From NCBI GenBank assembly GCA_047967505.1, contig CM106538.1: a stretch of DNA of 64,000 nucleotides; one strand, written 5' to 3'. The stretch is from Dipteris shenzhenensis. Its lineage: Eukaryota > Polypodiophyta > Polypodiopsida > Gleicheniales. Below are positions 1 to 10,417 of this stretch, piece by piece. Positions within the stretch are counted from its first letter, which is position 1. Each line of letters opens with the position of its first letter. Both the position numbers and the translations under genes were made by a program. Below the pieces are notes generated by a model, which was given only the letters and a program-made list of their open reading frames with translations, made no database searches and was not told where the DNA came from.

Positions 1-300
1 ATGCATTGAACAAGATTTTGTAAATGCGTGTATGAATGCTTCTTTAAGTGCACATTTACATGCACCTTCAAAGAAGAACTATCTTGGGGAGGAGAGAGAA
101 TTGAACCTTGGAGCAAGAAAGTCCAAAAAGGCCAGGGAAAGGGTTCAAGAAATGTGGAGTGGTAGCATCGAGGACTTAGTAGTGGATATGATGGTTGCTA
201 TGTTAGCAAGAGATGATCCTAGTGGATTTCCTTTTTGAATTGCTAAATTTGTGAAAGTCAAAAAGGAAGGTTCAAACACCAAGTGAATAGAGGTGCATTG
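1..300. other. Unassigned left edge
   Basis: No recognisable gene. A 68-codon open frame at 32-238 (+) has a basic stretch (ARKSKKARERVQ) but no family I recognise. It may be the end of something that begins outside the window. Confidence 0.4.
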
Positions 301-647
301 TGTAGGATCTTGTAGGATAGAATAGATGCATCTTGCAAGAGGTGTGAGAGCACAATCATGAAAGCAATATGGTAGATCTCTATTATGATTGTGTGAGAGA
401 GGACTCTCTCTTATAAAAAGGGGGAGAAGGTAATACCTTCCCTACATAGTGCCAATCAGCCCCTACATCAGTGGGAGTCAATCCCTACATCAGTGGGATG
501 GCCTTTGTCTTACATCATCACTTAGGTCACACACTAGACACATCATAGCACTTGATGTGCATTTACAACACACACAAACACACATGTGACTCCCCTAGAT
601 GCACACATGCACCATAGAGCAAGCCCTTGATCATACTTACCCCAACA
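301..647 (-). repeat. Putative Copia-type 3' LTR
   Basis: Read on the minus strand, this 347-bp stretch begins TGTTGGGG and ends CCTACA, so it has TG...CA ends. Just upstream on that strand is a purine tract, TTGAGAGGGAGTT (plus 648-660), which looks like the polypurine tract that precedes the 3' LTR in plant Copia elements. The gag relic at 938-1330 lies on the same strand, so the two are probably ends of one element that has lost its pol. No second LTR copy is visible to confirm the boundaries. Internally it carries direct repeats of CCCTACATCAGTGGGA. Confidence 0.5.
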
Positions 648-937
648 AACTCCCTCTCAAGGGGTTGCCTCTTGTAGTGTCAAGGATACATCTAGTCTCA
701 GTTTCTCATGCCATCTCATGGTGGTCAAGGATTAATCTATAGCTAGGATCTCATGCTACCAAGGGTTCCCAAGGGTGTGAGGTTCACAGAAATGGGATAG
801 TCAAAACACATATCACATGGCCTACATCATATGGTGACCAGAGGTGATTTACATAACACATTATTTTTGGAGTACTACTCCAGGTAGAGAACCTCAAAAT
901 TTGACCAAGTGATGATAAACAAAAAAAGACAAAGTGC
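648..937 (-). other. Internal non-coding remnant of a Copia element
   Basis: This sits between the putative polypurine tract and the gag relic. No protease, integrase or reverse transcriptase is visible, so the pol region appears deleted. Nothing else is recognised. Confidence 0.35.
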
Positions 938-1330
938 CTAAAATTCATTTTCTTCATTTGCTGATGGAGTTCTTTTTTTAGCCAGATTTGCTTTGTTGTT
1001 GAAGTAGTCCTTCTTCATAAGAAATTCTTGATTCTCTTTGTTGTTCTTCATGGAATAACACATTCCCTTTTCCAATTGTAGGCAAAGGAACAAGATATAT
1101 TTGAAGCACTTCCCTTCATCAATGTGGTTAAAGTATGAGCCACTTAATCCCAAAGCTATGATAGCAAGAGCCTTCTTGTCTTTGATCAACCAATTAGCTT
1201 TTTCTTTTGTAGACTTCTTTCCATTCACAACATTCCATATCTTCTTTTTCATAAGCATAAACTCAGCTTTTGTTTGCCAAGTATGAAAACTAGTTCCATT
1301 AAACTTATCAAAAAAGGTCTTAGCTTCCAT
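938..1330 (-). pseudogene. Copia gag N-terminal relic
   Basis: This 130-residue frame resembles the N-terminal part of plant Ty1/Copia gag polyproteins (UBN2/DUF4219-like). It has MEAKTFFDKFNGTSFHTWQ near the start, then a lysine-rich IWNVV segment and ALAIIALGLSGSYFNHI, matching the usual FNGxNFxxWK...LWxVV...A...I.L.LSD order. Gag forms the particle in which retrotransposon RNA is copied. The normal continuation (zinc knuckle, protease, integrase, RT) is missing, so this is a truncated, non-autonomous relic. The family is fairly sure; the exact lineage is unknown. Confidence 0.65.
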
Positions 1331-1476
1331 GGCAAGGTCTTACCCGAGGTTAGTGTCTAGTGCCTTACAAGTGAAAATATGAGCAATAAAAAATATTCCT
1401 TCAAAGTACAAGCATTTAGTGTAGCAAAGGCTTGCAACCAAATTCCATACTACAAAACATAATGGAAATGATGCTT

Positions 1477-2216
1477 TCACTTGCATGCTTCATAAAGGTG
1501 GCTAAATGAAAGTATTCCAAGCTTGTCCAAATGGCTATCAAATCTCATGACCGAATCTCCTTCTGCAATATCTTTCTTCTGCCGTAATTTAGTGTCAAAA
1601 CGGGCCTTGCGCCTTTTTTGAGAAGCTTCCAAGTTTTGTAAGGCCTGTAATCTGCATTCATCCAAGGCTTCTAGCTATACCAAGCATTGAGCATAGGCAT
1701 CCTCCTGTCCTTCTATTCTTGCAACAGTAGTGCGAACACTATGTATCTCTAATTCAATGGGCAAAATGGCTTCTATTCCATACACCAGTTCAATCGTATA
1801 AACCCAATAGCTAGCTAGCATATGGTTCTATAAGCCTATAAAACTTCTACCAAGTGCCTATCCCAATGCCTTTTCCAAAGGACACCCAAAGCGTGAACAA
1901 ATTTGATCAAAGAGAAATTTTGCAACTATGCTTGCCTTGCTATTGACTGTGGCCTTAGCCTTTGCCCACCGAGTCACATAATCTGTGGCTACCACTAAAT
2001 CATGCTTACCCTGAGATGATCGAGGGAGTGGTCTCATAAAGTCCAACCCCCACATCTCAAATGGTCGATATGCTGGAATAGGCTTCAAGGGCCCAAGAAT
2101 CAACTGTCGCCTTCCAAACTTTTGACATACTTTACAATTTTGACACCATTTATATACATCCTTATGGAGGCTTGGCCAAAAGTAACCTGCATTAAGAATT
2201 TTCCTAGCATAGAGGT
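1477..2216 (-). pseudogene. Truncated second Gypsy integrase fragment
   Basis: The minus strand encodes RKILNAGYFWPSLHKDVYKW with the CQNCKVCQKF Cys pair of the integrase zinc-binding region. The start of the catalytic core (MWGLDFMRPLPRSSQGKHDL) follows, up to FGCPLE. Then comes a jump to the C-terminal region DECRLQALQNLEASQKRRKA (1477-1665). It is a close but diverged copy of 3319-4340. The part holding the second Asp and the Glu of the DDE triad is deleted, apparently between CCTTTT and CCAAAGGACA, so it cannot be functional. It lies immediately beyond the LTR of the fuller element, implying nesting into, or recombination with, another copy of the same family. Confidence 0.75.
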
Positions 2217-3264
2217 TGCCTACGAGGAAAAAAAGAGCCCCTTTTGTGGCTTGGGAAATAGATAAACCACGTATGCACAATGAGCAGCTGAATAGACAAC
2301 ACTTCTAAGCTTTTTGGAAGAGAAAACACGGAAAAAAAGGGAAGAGACACTTAAGAGAGAGAACCTGAAGTGACCTTCATTATCAATAGAGTGAGACTCC
2401 ACTCTAATGCAACTCAAAATACTACAACCACAAGGGAGAAGAAGAGGTTTCATATGTACAAGAGGGAGCGAAAGCTCCAAGACTACTCGTAGAGAGAGAA
2501 TGAACTAGAGAGAGATGGACTCAAGAGTCTACATAAGAGAATTTCTACAAGAGGGAGAGAAGGTTCATGGAAGAGGCTTAAGGAGACTAGAGCTACAACA
2601 ACATGACACCTTATGGTGGAAGAGATGATGAACAAGGGAGAGGAGGGCTCCTTTTATAGAGAATTTGTCACCCTCCTTCACCCATTTACAATTGTTGCTT
2701 GTAGATTCCTTTCCCCATCAATCACATAAGCCTGTATGTCACCATCCATGTCCTTTTTGGCTTCTCATGCCATGTGTTCCATTAAAAGATGCTCAAGACT
2801 CTTAAAATATTGAGAAAGTCAAGAGTCTCCTACATGGAGCCCATATCGATGCTCTCTTCTCCATATGTCCACATCCTCCTTATTCCACATGGGAATTCTA
2901 GAAGGATTCCTCTTTACTCCACACTCCTCCACATGCCTTTCACATGCTTGGCATGTGGCATCTCTTATAGTATTGGAACACATGGACATGAGCCACCTCT
3001 TTATATGACTCACTCTTCCTATTTTTAAAAAACCCCATAATATCCCATACACAAATAACTCTCACCCCATACCAAGGTATTTATAATTCATACCTATGGT
3101 ATTTACAATGATCCATTCCACTCATCCTCTCAATCCCATACAATATCTTAGAAAATAGAAATAAGTGAGAGCTGCTAGGCTATCACTTGATACTCAAACT
3201 CTTATCAAACATAGAAGAAAACAATACCAATGCCAAATAAGAAATATCAATTTTGGGCATCACA
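2217..3264 (-). repeat. Gypsy 3' LTR (about 1 kb)
   Basis: On the minus strand the LTR begins TGTGATGCCC at position 3264, directly after a polypurine tract. It ends with a CA either at 2281 (GCAGCTGCTCA-type end) or at 2217 (CCTCGTAGGCA). Both have TG...CA ends and I cannot choose without a second copy. A TATA-like CTCTATAAAAGG lies on the minus strand at about 2652-2664, placed as an LTR promoter would be. No matching 5' LTR was found upstream of gag in this window, so the element is 5' truncated or its 5' LTR has diverged. Confidence 0.6.
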
Positions 3265-3277
3265 TCTTTCCCATCCC
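3265..3277 (-). promoter_or_regulatory. Gypsy polypurine tract
   Basis: GGGATGGGAAAGA on the minus strand directly precedes the TGTGATGCCC start of the LTR. It is the expected primer site for plus-strand DNA synthesis. Its position between the integrase C-terminus and the LTR supports the orientation and the 3' boundary. Confidence 0.7.
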
Positions 3278-3318
3278 AATAGATCCTCTCTACTGAGACA
3301 GAGAGGGTGTGCTAGCTC

Positions 3319-4497
3319 TCAAGGTGGTCGAGCATAGAAGAATTTAAGGTGATACTCATTGGTGCATCCGGGTATCACCATGCCATCAACATCCTCAAGC
3401 TGCTGATAGGTTCCATTTATGAACTTCTTTTTGACTTGATATGGTCCCTCCCATTGGCCGATAAACTTTCTATTTAGCCACTTGTCTAGACAGCTATCAA
3501 ATCTCATGACCAAATTTCCTTCTATAATATCTTTCTTCTTTCGTAATTTGGTGTCAAAATGGGCCTTGCGCCTTTTTTGAGAAGCTTCCAAGTCTTGTAA
3601 GGCCTGTAATCTACATTCATCCAAGGCTTCTAGCTATACCAAGTATTGAGCATAGGCATCCTCCTGTCCTTCTATTCTTGCAACAGCAGTGCGAACGCTA
3701 TGTATCTCCAATTCACTGAGCAAAATGGTTTCTATTCCACACACTAGTTGGAATGGTGTAAACCCAATAGCTAGCTTTTGTGTGGTTCTTTAAGCCCATA
3801 AAACTTCTACCAAGTGCCTATCCCAATGCCTTTTCTTGGTGTCTACAAGCTTTCCCATTGAATTGCACAACAATCCATTTGTTTTCTCACCCAAGCCATT
3901 ACATTGGGGATAGTATGGCATGGACATGCTATGATTTATCTTTAGCTTATTCACCACATCTTCAATTATTTCATTTCTAAAAGAGGTTCCTCCATCAATG
4001 AGAATTTCCAAAGGACAACCAAAGCATGAACAAATTTGATCAAAGAGAAATTTTGCAACTATGCTTGCCTTGCTATTGACTGTGGCCTTGGCCTCTGCCC
4101 ACCGAGTCTCATAATTTGTGGCCACCAATAAATAATGCTTGCCCTGAGATGAGCGAGGGAGTGGTCCCACAAAGTCCAACCTCCACATCTCAAATGGTCC
4201 ATATGCTGGAATAGGCTTCAAGGGCCTAGGAATCAAATATCATCTTCCAAACTTTTGGTATACTTTACAACTTTGACACCATTCATATACATCCTTATGG
4301 AGGTGTGGCCAAAAGTAACCTGCATTAAGAATTCTCCTAGCTGTGCTCGCTAAAGCAAAATGACCGGAGCATTCATGACACATTTCTAGGATTCTCCTAG
4401 TCTCCATGGGATGGACCACCTGACGAAGCACCTTGTCTTTTCCCAATTTATAAAGAATTTCATCAACAATAGTATAGGGACAAGCCTTCCTTACCAA
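3319..4497 (-). pseudogene. Gypsy integrase and C-terminal domain
   Basis: Integrase inserts the cDNA copy into the chromosome. The N-terminal zinc-binding region is at 4240-4497 (MCHECSGHFA, then CQSCKVYQKF, where the second Cys pair is partly degraded). The catalytic core at 3790-4236 retains a complete DD35E spacing: D21 in MWRLDFVG, D81 in ILIDGGTSF and E117 in NGLGEKTNG. The C-terminal domain (3319-3624) has the basic QKRRKAHFDTKL helix and WEGPYQVKKKFINGTYQLED-like beta strands. Stops separate these blocks (for example near 4237), so it would not give one protein. Of all the gypsy domains here it is the best preserved. Confidence 0.8.
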
Positions 4498-4619
4498 TCT
4501 CTGCTTCTATTGTGGAGTTATCCCTCAAGGAAATGTGTCTTCTTCTACATATTGCTGAACATCTTGCAGTTCTGGCCATCCAGTGTCTACCAAAGAAACC
4601 ACCCCTCGGTCTTATATTA

Positions 4620-5157
4620 CAATGGCTTGAGTAGCTAGCTCATCTGCCCTTTGATTTTCTTTTCTATTTATATGAACAAACTTGCAAAAATCAAATTGAC
4701 TACATAGTGCCATAGAATTTTGATTAAGCTTCTTCAAATGAGGACTTCCTGTCTTGCAATGCCCTTGCATTTGCTTTATAATAAGCTAAGAATCTCCTCT
4801 TAGTTCCAATTCTTTAACTTGACTTTGAAGACAACCCTCCAAACCAAGAATCAAAGCATTATACTCAATTGCATTATTAGTTGTGATATCTGGAAGCTCT
4901 TGTCCTCTTGCCCACACCTCTTGACCTTCAAAATTCATCAAGACTATCCCCCCGGCTCCTTGTTGGCATGAAGGACTTAAAGCCCCATCAAAATGCAAGA
5001 CAAAAGCTGTTGGTGGTGTCTCCCTTTCATCATTAATGTCCTCCTTATATTTCTTTTCTTCTCTTAGATCTTGCCATCCTGTGAGCAAATTCGCGATAGT
5101 GGACCTAGTGGTATTTTCAGTGACAAAAGAGAAAGAGAACTCTTGAAGCTCTAACAA
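4620..5157 (-). pseudogene. Gypsy second RNase H (aRNH-type) domain
   Basis: The signature runs AFVLHFDGALSPSCQQGAGG, then NNAIEYNALILGLEGC, then LELRGDS. After an in-frame TAG at 4786-4788 it continues LIIKQMQGHCKTGSPHLKKL and RKENQRADELATQ. This supplies the D, E, D and late D positions of RNase H. In the family GDS is normally followed by Q, so the stop is most simply CAG to TAG. Its position after a separate RT-linked RNase H and before integrase fits the duplicated RNase H of Tat-lineage elements. Confidence 0.75.
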
Positions 5158-6400
5158 CCATTTTGCAAGTCTCCCCCCAGGATTAGGCTTGCAAACTAGA
5201 TATGCTAATACAGATTGAGAGGTAAGGAAGAAAAATGGCTGAGGTAATAAATAGGAGTGAAACTATATGATTGAAAACACCAAAGAGAGGGCTTGCTGCT
5301 CCATTTCTTCATACCTTGTTTCCACCTCTATAAGCTATCAGCTGGCATAATAGATGGGTTACATTCTACTTGCCTCTCCTTTTTGTAGCAATGTAGCACC
5401 AAACGAATGCAAAGATATACTTGGATTTACATAAAAATCTTAAGACCAATCAGGGGCCTTCAATATTGGGCCCTTACTCATGGCCTCCTTAAGTTGCTGA
5501 AAAGACTCTTGTTGCTCCACACCCCATTGGAAAGAAACTCCTTTTATTATCAACAAGATCATGGGATGCACTGTCTTTGTGAAATCATCACAAAAGCATT
5601 GATAATACTTGCTTTTTCCTATAATTCTGTGAACACCAATGACACTCTCAGGACTTGGCAATGCCATGATTTCTTGAACCTTGTTAGGATCCATTTGCAG
5701 GCCTTCTTCAGACATGATATGCCCCAATAAGACTACTTTTGTTTGAGCCAAATGACACTTGCTAGGATTTAGACACCCTTTTGCTTCATTAATCCTAGCT
5801 AAGGCCATCTTTAACTTCTCCATGTGATCTATGTGCTGAGAATAAATGCAAAAATCATCCAAAATCACCCTAAGTATGAACTTTCCCAAGTAAGGCTCAA
5901 GCACTTGACTCATGAACCTTTGAAATATAGCTGGTGCATTGGTCAAGCCAAAAGGCATCACTCTATAAGCAAAAACTCCCGAAGGTGTGACAAATGATGT
6001 TTTCTTCTGATCTTCCTCGCGAATATGAATTTGAAAGTACCCAAAATACCCATCACATACATACATCTCATGCCCTGCTACTTGGTCTAGTATTTTATCT
6101 TGGAATGGAAAAGGAAAATGATCCCTCTTAGTGTATGCATTCAAAGGACGAAAGTCCACACAAACCCACCACGTATTTCCTTTCTTTGGTGTGACAACTA
6201 CAAGAGATATCAATTATGAATCATCAATAGGAAAGATGAATCCTGCCTCAAGTAGTTGTGTTACCTCTTTCTTTAGTGCCTCAACTTGGATCACCCCAAA
6301 TCACCTTAAGCGTTGCACAACTAGCTTGCTTTCTGCTTCAACTCAATCTTATGCTCCACAAGAGAGACTAGTCAAACCTGTGAATACCTTGTTGCAAAGA
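5158..6400 (-). pseudogene. Gypsy reverse transcriptase and RNase H
   Basis: The 257-residue frame at 5440-6213 has the RT blocks in order: VVVTPKKGNTWWVCVDFRPLN (residues 5-25), the MPFGLTNAPAIFQRF block (86-100), VILDDFCIYS (116-125; the first aromatic of YxDD is replaced by Ile), then LGHIMSEEGLQMDP. An upstream extension to about 6400 (LKKEVTQLLEAGFI) is separated by a stop. Downstream, 5158-5439 carries a degraded RT-linked RNase H (LVFSII, YLLPQPFFFLTSQSVLAYL). It made cDNA from element RNA. It is now broken by stops. Confidence 0.8.
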
Positions 6401-6881
6401 GACATGGAAAATCATCTAACATATCCAAGTACTAGAGCTTCTCACTACCTTATAGAGAATAACCAAGAAGCTCTTCATTGCATTGGTGTCATTTAGTGTG
6501 CTCCATATCCTCCACATGAAGTGTCTCTACAGGATCTTCTTATGCCACCACCTTGCTCCCTCCTGACTCAAATCCCGATTAGCACCAAGACAAAGACCAA
6601 AGGCCACTCCTTCCACCTCACCCTCTGAGCTGGACTCCTCGGAGCTACACCCTCTCTTCTTCTTCATCGGCTAAGTCAGAGCTCCAACTCTCTGATGTTG
6701 AAGAATCCTCCTTGACAACTTCCTTTTTGTGACTTTTGATGTTGTAGCACACCTTCTTATCATTTCCCTGCTACAAAATCAATTATCCAGTATCCCACTT
6801 TTGAATAGCCTTCACCTTGCATAGCGAAGGCCTTTCCAAAATCAATGGATAGGCACGTGCATCTGGCTTGGTAGGGATCAC

Positions 6882-7285
6882 CTAAAAAGTAGTCGGCGCA
6901 TAAATTCCATATACATTTACTTCTAGATTCTTCACAACTCCCAAGGTCTTAACCCTAGTGTTGTCAGCCAATTTGATGTGATAAGGAGAGGTAGTACTAG
7001 AGTATTTTAAATCAGCATCTATCATGGTCTTCTCACTCATGAAATTAATTGATGCACCTCCATGAATGTACACATTAGAAGTCACGTGACCATAAATATC
7101 ACATCAACCACAGGTACATCATCACCAACATCTATATCTACCTTTTGAACAATAAGAATGGCACTTTTCTTTTTTGACACTCTTATGCTTGCTAGCTTTC
7201 CCCATTCTTTCCATAGTTTTGGAGACAAAGCAAGAAATTGACCAAAGGTGATATAAGCTTCCTTTTCTTTAAGGTTGGACAACAA
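6882..7285 (-). pseudogene. Gypsy aspartic protease region
   Basis: Two overlapping frames. The left one contains VYIHGGASINFMSEKTM, corresponding to the retropepsin D-S/T-GAS-N-FIS motif, but with IHGGAS, so the catalytic Asp is lost. It is followed by KLADNTRVKTLGVVKNLEV, the usual flap and second strand (ADGT...G...). The protease would have cut the polyprotein. Loss of the Asp and a frame break at about 7083 make it inactive. The 6401-6881 stretch between protease and RT holds degraded linker and an acidic Ser-rich segment but no further domain I can name. Confidence 0.65.
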
Positions 7286-7442
7286 GTCATAGCTTCCAAT
7301 GCCGTGTCCTAAAGGAAACTCTGACTCGCTAATTCTCCTTCTAGATGCCCTCTTTTTCTTACTACGGTGTTCCTCTTCTTGATGTTCCTCATCTACTTCT
7401 TCCTTGCTTTCTTCTTCTTCTTTTGCTTTACCACGCCCCCGT

Positions 7443-8294
7443 TTAGCTCATTACCTCTCTTTCCTCATCCCCTGAAGAAGCTTCTAACAAGGATACTTGT
7501 TTTTCTTCTTTCTTTCTCAATCTAGGACACTGAAGGTGACAGTGACCTTTTTCATTACATTCATAGCAAGTGATCCCACTCTTATCTCGAGGCCTATCCT
7601 CACTCTTTGGTGCTCTAGGTTGTCGTGCATTAACCAAATGCAATTTCAAAATAGCAAACTCTGTGATCAATTGGAGATATTATGATCTAACTCAAAGGAC
7701 TTTGGTACCTGAGGAGTGCCCATTACATCCACCTTAGAAGTTGAAGCTATTGAAGACACAAAAGAGGATTCGATCTTTAGAGAAGCTTCTTTCTTGGTTG
7801 CAATGTGAAGTGCCTCCACGTATGTTGTTGGATATTTACTCATTGTTTTTGAGTGAAGACGAGGCTCCAAAGCCATAACAAATTTTCCCATTTTTAAGTG
7901 CTCCATCCCTATGAGACTTTGAGGGGCCGATGATGCAGATGCCATAGCTCACAAAGCTACACTTTCATACTTTGTCAATAAAGTTTCATATCGGATTGCC
8001 AACATAGAGACGATCTCACCCTCTCCTTGATAGAATCGATCCAACTGCAACATCAAAGCATTTGGTGACTCCACTATCCCAAATCTCTGCTTCATTATAG
8101 CTATCACTTGGTCCCAGTCCTCCTTGGTAGAGTCTGGCAAGGCCTCATGCCAACTCAAGGCTAAACCTTCAAGAAAATCAGGCAAAATCTCTGCCCATGG
8201 ACCATCTAGAAATTTGGCATCCTCATACAAAATCCCGAAGATAAGACTTCGGGTCTTCCCCTTGGGTCCCTCAAAACACTGGAATCTTCACCAT
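7443..8294 (-). pseudogene. Gypsy gag with CCHC zinc knuckle
   Basis: The likely start is the ATG at 8294 (MVKIPVF). A shift or stop follows, then the gag core at 7949-8230, with WAEILPDFLEGLALSWHEAL, DWDQVIAIMKQRFG and LDRFYQGEGEIVSMLAIRYE, the retrotrans_gag pattern. A second block at 7667-7945 has MGKFVMALEPRLHSKTMSKY. The block at 7443-7670 ends in a perfect CCHC knuckle, CYECNEKGHCHLQC. Gag coats element RNA. Three frames are needed, so it is a pseudogene. Confidence 0.75.
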
Positions 8295-9084
8295 GATGAA
8301 ACACAAAATGGAAACACCAAGATCTAAATAATATCCCAAACAAGATCCCACAGAGCCTTAGTATACCAAGACCAACTTATTATGCATAACCACTTGTTGA
8401 AAACCCTCCACAATGTGATCCTCAATAAAATCTTTAAAAATAAGTGACCAACCAACACCACAAAAACATTGTGTGTACATGCATTCAAGAATCACCCTTC
8501 TCACAATTGGAAGTGCACATAAGAGCTTCAAGATATTGTACTCTTCATCATTTGCATAGAAAAAGAAGTTGAAAGCATTGAGAATCACCACTCCACTATT
8601 ATAGTCAGACTACCTAATGACTCAACTCTTCTTCACACCAAGCTGCTGGTGCATGAAACAATCTCCAATCTATCATTGTGCCTATTGTCAATTCACCAAC
8701 ATATTCAAGAGTGCAAACATAAAGGATATGATCATGATGACCGTGCAAATAGCTTGAGAATTACCTTCATAATCTTCTAGTTCTCTTAAATGGGATGCAA
8801 TCTCTTCTAACGGAGTTCTTCCAGGCATCTTCCTTATTACATCAGAAAACACATGCCTATACTAGGAATAACATGCAATCAAGTACACCCAAGACCGTTT
8901 AGTAAGTTGGGATGAATCCAATACCAAACATACCCAGCGTCTCCACCAAAAAGATGTGACATGAAGTTGGGGGTAATAAACTTCACCCACCTCTTCACTT
9001 CTTGCTGCTTTTGAACTGAGTGATAGAGATATTCATCACTTGGAAAGGGACATTAAAAAGAAGCTTTTAGCCGACTGGCCAATG
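8295..9084. other. Region upstream of Gypsy gag, unassigned
   Basis: This holds either the gypsy 5' untranslated region or host flank. I looked for a copy of the 3' LTR (TGTGATGCCC or its polypurine neighbour) and for a tRNA primer site and saw neither. A 77-codon minus frame at 8358-8591 has no recognisable domain. Confidence 0.35.
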
Positions 9085-9175
9085 TTACTATATAGCAACG
9101 CCTAGGGCTAAAACCCAAAACCTTGTGCGATGCAATCTTTCACAACTCTATTGTGGGAAAAGCAAAAATCTCTCC
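9085..9175 (-). repeat. Scrap of CACTA-family promoter region, inverted
   Basis: This stretch (CTATATAGCAACGCC, then AAAACCCAAAACCTTGTGCG, then CTTTCACAACTCTATTG) is the reverse complement of the region just left of the palindromes in CACTA-3 (about 31200-31310), with differences. One degraded palindrome half-site (ACTATATAGCAAC) is included. It is a small, isolated, inverted piece of the family, with no coding part visible beside it. Confidence 0.65.
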
Positions 9176-9318
9176 TTCAACCTTATATTTGATGACCTTG
9201 CTTTCCTCTTGTTGTCTCTGTGCCAACGTGGACTTAGGTAGAACAAAATGTGTGTATAGAGTAGCGGCAAAGCTTCGCTTGTACTTACATAAGGCTAAAA
9301 ATAATCCCTCTTAGAAAT

Positions 9319-9770
9319 GTAACTTGCATGTTCTACATGCAAGTTTTACATACAATTCCTACATGTGATTTCTATATGCAAGTTCTACATGCAAATCCTA
9401 CATGCGAGTTCTACATGCAACTCATACATGCAACTCGTACATGCGAGTTCTACATGCGAGTTATACATTCAACTTTTACATGCGAGTTCTACATGTGAGT
9501 TCTACATGCAACTCCTACATGCGAGTCCTACATGCGAGTGCTACATACAACTCCTAAATGCAACTCCTATATGCAAGTTCTACATGCAACTCCCACATGC
9601 GAGTTCTACATGCAAATCCTACATGTGAGTTCTACATGCAACTCCTACATGCAAGTTCTACATACGAGTTCTACATGCAACTCTTACATGCAACTCCTAC
9701 ATGTGAGTTCTACATACAACTCTACATGCAACTCCTACATGCAACTTCTATATGCAAGTTCTACATGGAA
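9319..9770. repeat. 13-bp minisatellite (about 34 copies)
   Basis: Tandem units of the type TTCTACATGCAAG / TCCTACATGCGAG. Units vary mainly at AAC, GAG or AAG in the last three bases and TT or TC in the first two. Because 13 is not a multiple of 3, all three plus frames stay open, which produces spurious Cys/His-rich frames (SSTCNSYMQL...). Not protein-coding. Confidence 0.9.
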
Positions 9771-9949
9771 AGAGAGAATGTCTTACAATTCCTACATGTA
9801 GAGAGAGAAGCTCTCCAACTTGTATAAATACCCCATAATGGAATGAAGCCCACACTCTTTGGGGCATTGTGTTAAGTTCTACTTTGGTATTCTAAGTAAT
9901 TGTCTCAAGTGTCCATGCTTCCTTGCACTCCACGTCCAAAAGCATGTCC

Positions 9950-10060
9950 TAACATTGCAACTCCTCCTCCCCTCTCCTCCAACCTTGCAACCCATCCTCT
10001 CCCTCTCCTCCCCCCTCCTCCTGCTTCCTTCTTCTCCTCCTCCTCCCTCATCCTCCTCCT
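9950..10060. repeat. TCC-rich pyrimidine tract, CACTA-1 target
   Basis: A run of CCTCCTCCCCTCTCC-type sequence ends TCCTCCTCCT directly at the left end of CACTA-1. The tract resumes as CCTCCTCCTCC at 29487, so the element split a simple-sequence tract. Positions 10058-10060 (CCT) are the left target duplication. Confidence 0.75.
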
Positions 10061-10110
10061 CACTATAAGGCATAGGCCCTTTTAAATGTCGCTATATAGC
10101 GACGATTAAA
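10061..10110 (+). repeat. CACTA-1 left TIR and subterminal palindrome
   Basis: The CACTATAAGGCATAGGCC terminus matches CACTA-2 except for one base (CACTAT for CACTAC). A single TCGCTATATAGCGA palindrome follows at about 10089-10102. CACTA-2 has five or more at the equivalent place, so this end may be a weaker substrate. Confidence 0.8.
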
Positions 10111-10119
10111 AGAACTAAA

Positions 10120-10192
10120 AAAAAGGCATTAGTGGGGCTAAATAGGGCCATAGCAAGCCCTATTTTGCCCCACTAATGTTTTTTTTTTTGTA
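10120..10192 (-). other. Conserved hairpin beyond TnpA 3' end
   Basis: The arms are ATTAGTGGGGCTAAATAGGG and CCCTATTTTGCCCCACTAAT around a short loop, bordered by A and T runs. The same hairpin lies at 42034-42108 in CACTA-2. Relative to the leftward TnpA gene it is downstream of the stop codon, so a role in 3'-end formation, or as a small-RNA source, is possible (inference). Confidence 0.7.
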
Positions 10193-10417
10193 ATTACAAA
10201 AAAAAGTTTTTAATGACAAAATTTCCCTTGCAAAAAGGGTGATACAAAATCGCTCAAATGAAATGATCGAGCAACAAAAGCATATACATGTCGAACATAT
10301 ACAACATTGTTTGTTACAAAATTACAATTTCGAAATGGGTGATACAAAATTGCTTAAACGAACGGATATATAAAATGACATACATGGTGAAGTATATGGA
10401 AACTACTACTACTACTA

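Larger units (their letters stand above)
2217..8294 (-). mobile_element. Ty3/Gypsy retrotransposon, Tat-like, 5' truncated
   Basis: Reading leftwards on the minus strand the order is gag with zinc knuckle, protease, RT, RNase H, a second RNase H-type domain (FDGA...GGAGIVL), integrase, C-terminal domain, polypurine tract and LTR. Integrase after RT gives Ty3/Gypsy order. The extra RNase H domain between the RT-linked RNase H and integrase is the arrangement of the Tat/Ogre lineage. Frames are broken by several stops and small shifts, so the copy is dead. The partial integrase copy at 1477-2216 shows at least two family members were here. Confidence 0.75.

Noticed and set aside
415-430. TATAAAAAGG box on the plus strand suggesting a rightward LTR promoter at 301-647
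   Set aside because: The polypurine tract and gag relic place the LTR on the minus strand; the plus-strand box is probably coincidental.
9365-9827. Cys/His-rich small proteins over the 13-bp repeat
   Set aside because: All three frames are open because of the 13-bp period. The apparent Cys and His spacing is a repeat artefact.
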